A program made the translations under genes and the position numbers. From JAJTHY01 sp964458795 (GTDB lineage: Bacteria > Pseudomonadota > Alphaproteobacteria > Rickettsiales > Midichloriaceae), in contig CAYWJW010000052.1 of assembly GCA_964458795.1 (NCBI GenBank), positions 1-11,107 of the forward strand: DNA of 11,107 nucleotides, given 5' to 3'. Each line of letters begins with the position of its first letter. The first letter of the stretch is position 1. This document shows, piece after piece, positions 5,991 to 11,107 of this stretch. Under the pieces are notes generated by a model that had not been told where the DNA came from, did no database searches, and saw only the letters and a program-made list of their open reading frames with translations.

Positions 5991-6782
5991 TTATATTTCT
6001 TGAGCATTTACCACCTCATCAAAAGAATTGATTAGATCTACTCTATCTTTTTCATTTAGAATATACTTTATGGCTGTGCAGTATTTTTTTAAAATCGTTA
6101 TATCCTTTATCTCGGTTCCTTGGTCTTTAAATTGAATATACTCACATACTGAGTAATCTACCATTTTTAATCTTTTCCCTAATATACTATGACCTTTTAT
6201 ATACCAGTTTTCATTTGAGAATGGGGGTGTTACCAATGATATAATATTGTCATTGCTTGAAAGCGCCATCCACAAAGCATACACTCCCTCAATCGTTATA
6301 TCTTTCCCTCCAATATGGAATTTACATATAGTCTTATTTACCTTCAAAGCTTCCGCCAATATAACAGCACCATAATCTCTTATGAGACTATCTTCTATTA
6401 TTATAGACGCAAGAGAAGTAGTTATTTTCAAATAGGCAGCGATATATTCAGCACCTTCATCTGCAATATTTATACACGTAGCATTACCAGCAAAGTGTAT
6501 TTTAGTAAGCGTCTTACTTTGATCTAGGTCTTTAAATAAACGATAGACCCAATTATCAACAACCGTACAACGATCAAACTTTAATAGCCTAAGACTTGTA
6601 TTTTCGTTCAGTTTCTCAGCAAGCTCTTCAAAACATTCATCACTTAAGTTCTCTTGATTATAGAAACTAAGAGTCAGAATCTTAACATGATTATTACTTA
6701 GTGCTTCAAGTGCTTGGTCATAACTATCCCCAACATCAGCGTAAGGGGTTGAGCTTATAACATATCTATGTCTTTTTAACAT
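5991..6782 (-). CDS. Leucine-rich-repeat protein, ribonuclease-inhibitor type (copy 3)
   Basis: This 263-residue protein is the closest relative of copy 1 (4155-5021); long stretches such as Lys-Val-Asn-Lys-Thr-Ile-Cys-Lys-Phe and Thr-Leu-Thr-Lys-Ile-His-Phe are identical. Five LRRs cover about residues 45-180, with the Cys-Thr-Val-x-Asp pattern of ribonuclease-inhibitor LRRs. The shared C-terminal domain begins with Pro-Pro-Phe-Ser-Asn-Glu-Asn-Trp-Tyr. No signal peptide or enzymatic domain is seen. It follows prfA by 27 bases with a GGAG ribosome-binding site seven bases before the ATG, so it is probably read from the prfA transcript. It may be the direct parent or product of the duplication that also copied the prfA tail. 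Confidence 0.85.
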   Translation of the reverse strand: MLKRHRYVISSTPYADVGDSYDQALEALSNNHVKILTLSFYNQENLSDECFEELAEKLNENTSLRLLKFDRCTVVDNWVYRLFKDLDQSKTLTKIHFAGNATCINIADEGAEYIAAYLKITTSLASIIIEDSLIRDYGAVILAEALKVNKTICKFHIGGKDITIEGVYALWMALSSNDNIISLVTPPFSNENWYIKGHSILGKRLKMVDYSVCEYIQFKDQGTEIKDITILKKYCTAIKYILNEKDRVDLINSFDEVVNAQEI

Positions 6783-6806
6783 TCTTATGCTCCATCAATA
6801 TATAAG

Positions 6807-6854
6807 GTATCATTCAGTTTCGTTAGCTAATCGCTCAGCTTGATCCTGCGCTAT
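6807..6854 (-). repeat. prfA 3' end, partner of the direct repeat at 5037-5084
   Basis: This is the functional member of a 48-base direct repeat, offset by 1770 bases from the remnant. Together the two flank the LRR copy 3 plus copy 2 module, as a duplication unit or an insertion anchored in the prfA end would leave. Confidence 0.88.
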
Positions 6855-7889
6855 AAGAGCTTCAATGAATTCATCCAGCTCACCCTCACCAATAACTTTA
6901 GTTAAGTTATAAAGTGTTAGATTAATGCGATGGTCTGTAATTCGACTTTGATGGTAGTTATAGGTACGAATGCGCTCGGACCTATCACCGGAACCAATCT
7001 GCCCCTTACGCATAGCAGAGCGCTCAGAATCCTTTATTTGCCGCTCATGATCGTAAAGCCTGGACAAAAGAATTTTCATGGCTTTTGCTTTGTTCTTATG
7101 CTGTGACTTCTCATCTTGCATACTTACAGTTATACCTGTGGGAATATGGGTAATACGCACAGCACTATCTGTAGTGTTCACGTGCTGCCCCCCAGCACCA
7201 CTTGCACGATATACATCAATACGGAGATCGCTCTCATTTAGCTGTATATCAACTTCTTCCGCTTCGGGCAGCACTGCAACTGTTGCTGCGGATGTGTGAA
7301 TTCGGCCGCTGGTTTCCGTTTCCGGAACACGTTGCACGCGGTGCACACCAGATTCATACTTGAGGTGAGCAAATACATCTTTTCCAGAAATGATTGCTTG
7401 AGCCTCCTTACATCCGTCAAGGCCGGTTTGAGCAATGGAAACTATCTCAAATTTCCAACCTTTGCGGACAGCGTATTTATCGTACATGCGAAAAAGCTCT
7501 GCAGCGAACAAAGCGGCCTCATCTCCACCGGTCCCAGCACGAATTTCCAAAATCGCATTCTTTCGATCCGCATCATCTTTGGGCAAAAGAGCTATTTTGA
7601 TCTTTTGCTCTAAAACCTCTAAACTAGCTTTGAGGACTTTTATATCTTCACTGGCAATTTCTTTAAGCTCAGAATCAGCAGTTGGATCTTGAAGCAAACT
7701 CTCGGAATCTTCTAAGTCTTTGCCATACTTTATGTATTCATGTGCAAGTGTGACCATATCTTCCAAGTCAGAGCGTTCTTTAGCAATTTTTACATAATCC
7801 TGCTGGCTCATAGATGATGGATCCATCATCTTATCCCCTAACTGATTGTAACGCGCTATAATTCTCTCTAACTTTGCTTCGAGTGCCAT
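6810..7889 (-). CDS. prfA: Peptide chain release factor 1
   Basis: RF1 reads UAA and UAG stop codons in the ribosomal A site and triggers release of the finished protein. The 359-residue length is normal. The N-terminal helical domain (1-100) is followed by the stop-codon recognition domain, with the PxT motif as Pro-Glu-Thr at 189-191 before Ser-Gly-Arg-Ile-His-Thr-Ser. The catalytic Gly-Gly-Gln lies at 233-235 in Ser-Gly-Ala-Gly-Gly-Gln-His-Val-Asn-Thr, followed by the conserved Gln-Asp-Glu-Lys-Ser-Gln-His-Lys-Asn-Lys. Gly-Gly-Gln plus PxT (not SPF) identify RF1 rather than RF2. The Gln of GGQ is normally methylated by PrmC, which is not in the window. No Shine-Dalgarno sequence precedes the ATG. 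Its last codons are duplicated 1.77 kb away. Confidence 0.98.
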   Translation of the reverse strand: MALEAKLERIIARYNQLGDKMMDPSSMSQQDYVKIAKERSDLEDMVTLAHEYIKYGKDLEDSESLLQDPTADSELKEIASEDIKVLKASLEVLEQKIKIALLPKDDADRKNAILEIRAGTGGDEAALFAAELFRMYDKYAVRKGWKFEIVSIAQTGLDGCKEAQAIISGKDVFAHLKYESGVHRVQRVPETETSGRIHTSAATVAVLPEAEEVDIQLNESDLRIDVYRASGAGGQHVNTTDSAVRITHIPTGITVSMQDEKSQHKNKAKAMKILLSRLYDHERQIKDSERSAMRKGQIGSGDRSERIRTYNYHQSRITDHRINLTLYNLTKVIGEGELDEFIEALIAQDQAERLANETE

Positions 7890-7918
7890 AACAAAATATC
7901 AAATTTAATATGGGCTGC

Positions 7919-7947
7919 ATGATATTGGATATGCATAGTTTTGGCAA
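7919..7947 (-). promoter_or_regulatory. Sigma-70 type promoter of prfA
   Basis: TTGCCA (7942-7947), a 17-base spacer and TATCAT (7919-7924) on the minus strand each match consensus at five of six positions. They lie 30 bases upstream of the prfA ATG, predicting a short leader with no evident ribosome-binding site. The rest of the 197-base gap up to 8086 shows no gene, and no clear terminator for the gene ending at 8087. Confidence 0.55.
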
Positions 7948-8086
7948 TTAAATACATTGGGCCATACTTCTCTTATCTTGCATTTATCACTATACTTGAT
8001 TTCATAGTGCTAATGGAAGTCCCTAACCAAAAAAATAATTGAACACTTGAGAGGGCTAAATACCTAACCTATCAAGATATGGAGTT

Positions 8087-9961
8087 TTATATGCTTAGAC
8101 ACTCAGTAACTCCAATAGCTATAGTTAAATATTTTTTGGTATTATTTAAAATTTTATTTGGTGCTTCTACTAAATCTTTTACTTTCTTTAACCCTTCATG
8201 TGTTTTGTTGAAGTAAATACTTATCTTTTGATTTCCTATTGTCCTAGCACTGCATTCTACAATGGCTAACATACCATATTTAAACCAGTCTATATTGGGG
8301 AATATTGCTGGTATAAAAGCTATACTATTAGTAAATCGACCTTTATATAGATCTTGAGAAAGATCTATAACACTAATAGCTGCACCTAAACATCTATTAC
8401 TTTCCTTTAGAACTTTTTTTACTTTCTTCACAGGGCCGTTGACTTCCTTTAAACCATCATTTGCTCTATCTAAACATTTAGTCACTTTTTCAGGTTCTAG
8501 GCAAACTGGCAAACACTTTTTAACCAAGGCTAAATTAGATTCTGTTGCTGCATATTTAAGAACCGGTATAAATTTTTTAGTATTATTTAAAATTTTATTT
8601 GGTATTCCTACTAAATTCTCAGCTTTCTTTAAGTCTTCATGTGTTTTGTTGAAGTAAATACTTATTCCTTGATTGCCCATTGTTCCAGCTAATACAATGT
8701 ATTTAAACAAGTCATTAGGGTGTAGTGCTGGCATGAAAGTCATACTATTAATAAATCGACCCTGAGAAAGATCCATAACACTAATAGCTGTATCTAAGTA
8801 TCTATCGCCTTCCTTTAGAACTTTTTTTACTTTCCTTACAAAGCCATTGACTTCCCTTAAATCATTATGTATTCGATCCAAACATTCAGTTGCTTTTTCA
8901 TTATCTGTAGGTTCTAGGCTAACTGGCATACAGTTTTTAGTCAAAGTTAGATTAGATTTTGTTGCTGTATATTTAAGAATCTCTACACATCCTACATTAT
9001 CAGAAAGATATTCTTTAGGACCTTGACAAAATTCTGACGCTTTAACACCAACATCTAAATATTTATTAAATTCCTTTAGTGATGAACCTGTTTTTGCCTT
9101 TTTTATTGGATAATGTGAGTCTGGCATACAAGCAAAACTATCAGCATAATGTGGTCTCAGATCTTTGCTAATTTCTTCAATATTAAGTTTATTAACTTTT
9201 TCATGAGCCCATGAGATGCAATTATGCGCTGGACGTTGATCTCCATCGGCAGGAGGAGACAAAGGAGCAATATACCCCGCTATTGTAGCGCCGGCAGCAT
9301 AAACTGAACACGCACCTACAGCTTTTACAAATAAACTAATATTTTGAGTTATGGGTTTAGAACTGCCCATTAAGGTACTGGCTACGCTTCCAATAATACC
9401 GGCATATATAGGTAAAGAGAGCATATTAGCTGTCATACTATTGCTTAAACGCTGTGGTATTTCATCTTTTTTGAAATAACTTAGATTGCCCGCTATATCA
9501 AACTTGGGCGGGTTTTCAATATCTTGGTCAATATCATTAAGTAATTCTTCAGCTTTATTCCTATCAATCGACCAAGTTTTATGAGCTAAATTGGCTACTG
9601 TATACTTTGTTTTTGCCTCACCCCAAATTAGTAGGTTAAACTGGACCTGTAAAGTCTCAGCACAATGATAATACCTAGTATCTGAAGTTATCGTAGCATC
9701 TTTTTTGTTAGTTATACTACGCCATAAATCTCTACGGTCTAAAATATTATGTGATTGAATTACAATAAATGTATGCATAGATGTAACACCTGGTGGTTGT
9801 GTACCATCTTGTTTTTTAACAACAGAAACTGTCCATTTGTCCCTGGTTATACTTAGTTCTGGGTTTAATACAGACTTGACCATATTTACATCTGCATTTA
9901 GTAATGTTTCTGCTTCATGATCATCATTATAATCATCAATAAAAAAATCTGCTTCTAGCAT
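8087..9961 (-). CDS. Large protein with possible permuted papain-like domain, membrane hairpin and tandem C-terminal modules
   Basis: This 624-residue protein belongs to no family I can name with certainty. Its N-terminal part has Met-His-Thr-Phe-Ile-Val-Ile-Gln (His63) entering a beta strand, then Thr-Trp-Ser-Ile with a helix and Asn-Pro-Pro-Lys-Phe-Asp-Ile-Ala-Gly-Asn (150-159). Two hydrophobic stretches follow (181-199 and 207-233), then His-Asn-Cys-Ile-Ser-Trp-Ala (246-252, Cys248). Histidine first and Asn-Cys later is the order in permuted papain-like (LRAT/NlpC-like) folds, so a cysteine enzyme is possible. Residues 328-464 and 467-611 are two copies of one module. The longer frame from 9997 is rejected because GGGGGAG at 9969-9975 fits the ATG at 9961. 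It is co-transcribed with the gene ending at 9975. An effector-like role is inference. Confidence 0.8.
   Translation of the reverse strand: MLEADFFIDDYNDDHEAETLLNADVNMVKSVLNPELSITRDKWTVSVVKKQDGTQPPGVTSMHTFIVIQSHNILDRRDLWRSITNKKDATITSDTRYYHCAETLQVQFNLLIWGEAKTKYTVANLAHKTWSIDRNKAEELLNDIDQDIENPPKFDIAGNLSYFKKDEIPQRLSNSMTANMLSLPIYAGIIGSVASTLMGSSKPITQNISLFVKAVGACSVYAAGATIAGYIAPLSPPADGDQRPAHNCISWAHEKVNKLNIEEISKDLRPHYADSFACMPDSHYPIKKAKTGSSLKEFNKYLDVGVKASEFCQGPKEYLSDNVGCVEILKYTATKSNLTLTKNCMPVSLEPTDNEKATECLDRIHNDLREVNGFVRKVKKVLKEGDRYLDTAISVMDLSQGRFINSMTFMPALHPNDLFKYIVLAGTMGNQGISIYFNKTHEDLKKAENLVGIPNKILNNTKKFIPVLKYAATESNLALVKKCLPVCLEPEKVTKCLDRANDGLKEVNGPVKKVKKVLKESNRCLGAAISVIDLSQDLYKGRFTNSIAFIPAIFPNIDWFKYGMLAIVECSARTIGNQKISIYFNKTHEGLKKVKDLVEAPNKILNNTKKYLTIAIGVTECLSI
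8129..8563 (-). repeat. Second copy of the internal tandem module in the 8087-9961 gene
   Basis: Residues 467-611 repeat residues 328-464 with well over half the positions identical by eye. Shared landmarks are Leu-Lys-Tyr-x-Ala-Thr, Cys-Leu-Asp-Arg, Glu-Val-Asn-Gly, Lys-Val-Lys-Lys-Val-Leu-Lys-Glu, Ile-Tyr-Phe-Asn-Lys-Thr-His-Glu and the closing Asn-Lys-Ile-Leu-Asn-Asn-Thr-Lys-Lys. This copy carries short insertions near residues 537-540 and 567-573. DNA identity is also high in places, so the duplication is fairly recent. Confidence 0.85.
8570..8980 (-). repeat. First copy of the internal tandem module in the 8087-9961 gene
   Basis: This is the partner of 8129-8563. Its module is about 137 residues, mostly amphipathic helix, with a short extra Thr-Asp-Asn segment near residue 352. 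The two copies lie head to tail with only a few bases between them. Confidence 0.85.
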
Positions 9962-9968
9962 AAGTGGT

Positions 9969-9976
9969 CTCCCCCT
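9969..9976 (-). promoter_or_regulatory. Ribosome-binding site deciding the start of the 8087-9961 gene
   Basis: AGGGGGAG lies seven bases before the ATG at 9961 and overlaps the TAG stop (9975-9977) of the upstream gene. This supports coupled translation and argues against the ATG at 9997, which sits inside the upstream frame with no such site. Confidence 0.55.
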
Positions 9977-10802
9977 ATAATCCTTTTTCTTCTTCATAAT
10001 CTATTACGCGTTCAGAATTAGTGGGCGTATACATTTTTCTTATCGCTCCATCAGTATCTCTAGCCCACAGTTTGCGTAATATCACTTCTGTTTCATTACC
10101 TTGGTAGAAGAAGCTTTTAATATGCTCTTCTTTATCAGATTTCAGTTTAGCAATAGACTCTATCTTTTCTCTCTCAGGTTTTACTTTTACCTCATGTTCT
10201 TCAAAAAGATCCTTATGGTCAATATAACCCCATCCAACTATCGATATGGACGCTAAAAATGCAATAGGGTATCTCGCGTATTTTAAAGTGCTCGTATAGT
10301 ATAAAGCCGTATTGACAGCAAGTGCTAAACCACAACATTTTATACCGTTAAGCACACATTTGGTATAATGAGGATTATCATATTGCTTAAGGCTCGAATA
10401 ATCAGGATCAAAAGATGGCTCTCCATCAATATGAAAAGAACTAACAAACTCTGTCCTTTTGAGACACGGAACATATTCCATCCATTCAGGTTCGTTTTCT
10501 TCAAAAGCCCTAGCATCACTAATATGCATTTTTTCCAAGCTTACTAGTTTTTTAGCTTTGTTACGCTTTTCTTCAGGATTAGCTTCATCAGCAAAATCTT
10601 GTTGAAATTTCAAATGCTTACCTTGCTTATAGTCGTCTAAAAACTTCTTATAACTGGTTTCAAAAGCTTGTGTATCTGATATAGAGCCTTCAATTAGGTT
10701 TAATCCTTGAATTTCGCATTCTGTAATAACAGACACATAAACAAAATGACCTGTTTTGGGGAATTTAATTTTATTGTCTTTTATACCAACCTCCTGCGCC
10801 AC
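9975..10802 (-). CDS. Membrane-hairpin protein of unknown function, first gene of a two-gene operon
   Basis: This 275-residue protein has a polar N-terminal region of about 145 residues and two hydrophobic stretches (149-168 and 175-192) with a short Lys-Tyr-Ala-Arg turn, which could form a membrane hairpin. A charged, helical C-terminal tail follows, probably on the same side of the membrane as the N-terminus. A short motif Ile-Ser-Asp-x-x-Ala-Phe-Glu occurs twice (41-48 and 94-101). No signal peptide or known domain is recognised. The hairpin topology resembles that inside the following protein, so the two may form one complex; this is inference. The start is uncertain: the frame opens with GTG at 10802, but the AGGAGG at 10790-10795 lies after that codon. 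Confidence 0.7.
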   Translation of the reverse strand: MAQEVGIKDNKIKFPKTGHFVYVSVITECEIQGLNLIEGSISDTQAFETSYKKFLDDYKQGKHLKFQQDFADEANPEEKRNKAKKLVSLEKMHISDARAFEENEPEWMEYVPCLKRTEFVSSFHIDGEPSFDPDYSSLKQYDNPHYTKCVLNGIKCCGLALAVNTALYYTSTLKYARYPIAFLASISIVGWGYIDHKDLFEEHEVKVKPEREKIESIAKLKSDKEEHIKSFFYQGNETEVILRKLWARDTDGAIRKMYTPTNSERVIDYEEEKGL

Positions 10803-10828
10803 ATAATAAGATACAATTTATTTTGTGT

Positions 10829-10857
10829 ATTTTGTCATAATCTCAGCGAATAGTCAA
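10829..10857 (-). promoter_or_regulatory. Possible promoter of the 10802-8087 operon
   Basis: On the minus strand TTGACT (10852-10857) lies 17 bases from CAAAAT (10829-10834), which matches the -10 consensus at four of six positions. It is the best candidate in the 114-base gap between xerD and the operon; transcription could also continue from xerD, since no hairpin terminator is visible. Confidence 0.4.
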
Positions 10858-10916
10858 GTAATCACATATAAAATGTTGAATTATCTAATAAGCTGAAGAA
10901 ATATGGTGCATAAGTT

Positions 10917-11107
10917 CTATACAAGATTTTTTTTCTTGAGTTTAGTAAGGGGATGATGCTCAAAAATTAACTCCTTAGCCTGCTCACTTAGCACTTTCGT
11001 ATAAATCTGAGTTGATGATATATCCGCATGCCCTAGCAACTCTTGCACTACCCTAAGGTTCGCTCCATTCTGTAAAATATGGCTTGCAAACGAATGTCTT
11101 AGTTTAT
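10917..11107 (-). CDS. xerD: Tyrosine recombinase XerD, C-terminal part (partial)
   Basis: The last 62 residues of a tyrosine recombinase run off the end of the window, so the 5' part of the gene lies beyond 11107. Visible active-site elements are the His-x-x-Arg box (Leu-Arg-His-Ser-Phe-Ala-Ser-His), then Leu-Gly-His-Ala-Asp-Ile-Ser-Ser-Thr-Gln-Ile-Tyr with the third catalytic His and the nucleophilic Tyr. The tail Leu-x-x-x-His-His-Pro after the tyrosine is typical of XerD. With XerC it resolves chromosome dimers at the dif site under FtsK control. Part of the closely similar XerC family cannot be fully excluded from the C-terminus alone. The TAG stop is at 10917-10919. Confidence 0.9.
   Translation of the reverse strand, partial: KLRHSFASHILQNGANLRVVQELLGHADISSTQIYTKVLSEQAKELIFEHHPLTKLKKKNLV

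Noticed and set aside
7238..7692. Several open frames on both strands within prfA
   Set aside because: They overlap the unmistakable RF1 sequence in other frames, have no ribosome-binding sites and give unlikely compositions.
8129..8980. The repeated DNA as a CRISPR or other short-repeat array
   Set aside because: There are only two long copies in one reading frame with protein-level conservation, which is a gene-internal duplication.
10917..11107. The recombinase end as a mobile-element integrase linked to the LRR module
   Set aside because: The C-terminal sequence fits housekeeping XerD, and it lies more than 4 kb from the prfA repeats with unrelated genes between.

Overview
The window looks like a chromosomal piece of an AT-rich, host-associated alphaproteobacterium, most likely of the order Rickettsiales. 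The evidence is a set of alphaproteobacterial housekeeping genes (an NFU1-type Fe-S scaffold, tatA, prfA, xerD) mixed with lineage-specific genes typical of intracellular symbionts: tandem ribonuclease-inhibitor-type leucine-rich-repeat (LRR) proteins and large proteins with membrane hairpins and internal repeats. I cannot assign a genus from the sequence alone.

Layout. On the + strand, 1-1139 holds the 3' end of a probable multi-spanning membrane protein, a small secreted protein and the NFU1-type scaffold gene; these are packed closely enough to be one transcript. Its stop codon overlaps the stop of a convergent minus-strand operon (3815 to 1136) encoding a metallo-beta-lactamase-fold hydrolase, a carboxymuconolactone decarboxylase-like (CMD/AhpD-fold) protein and a hydrophobic protein of unknown function. 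A short divergent spacer with a perfect 7+7 bp inverted repeat separates this operon from tatA (54 aa, + strand), which converges with the next minus-strand block.

From 7889 down to 4155 the minus strand carries prfA (peptide chain release factor 1), then three paralogous LRR proteins. Between the second and third LRR genes lies a copy of the last 14 codons and stop of prfA. It differs from the real prfA end only by silent changes. So prfA's tail is repeated directly on either side of a two-gene LRR module, which records a duplication, or an insertion anchored in the prfA 3' end.

From 10802 down to 8087 a two-gene minus-strand operon encodes a 275-aa membrane-hairpin protein and a 624-aa protein. 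The N-terminal half of the larger protein has a His ... Asn-Cys-x-x-Trp-Ala arrangement that could be a permuted papain-like (LRAT/NlpC-like) cysteine enzyme interrupted by a membrane hairpin. Its C-terminal half is two tandem copies of a module of about 140 residues. The window ends with the C-terminal part of XerD.

The housekeeping genes have separate roles (Fe-S assembly, Tat export, translation termination, chromosome dimer resolution). The LRR block and the 8087-10802 pair are the accessory parts and the best candidates for host interaction. That role is inference from protein architecture and genomic context.
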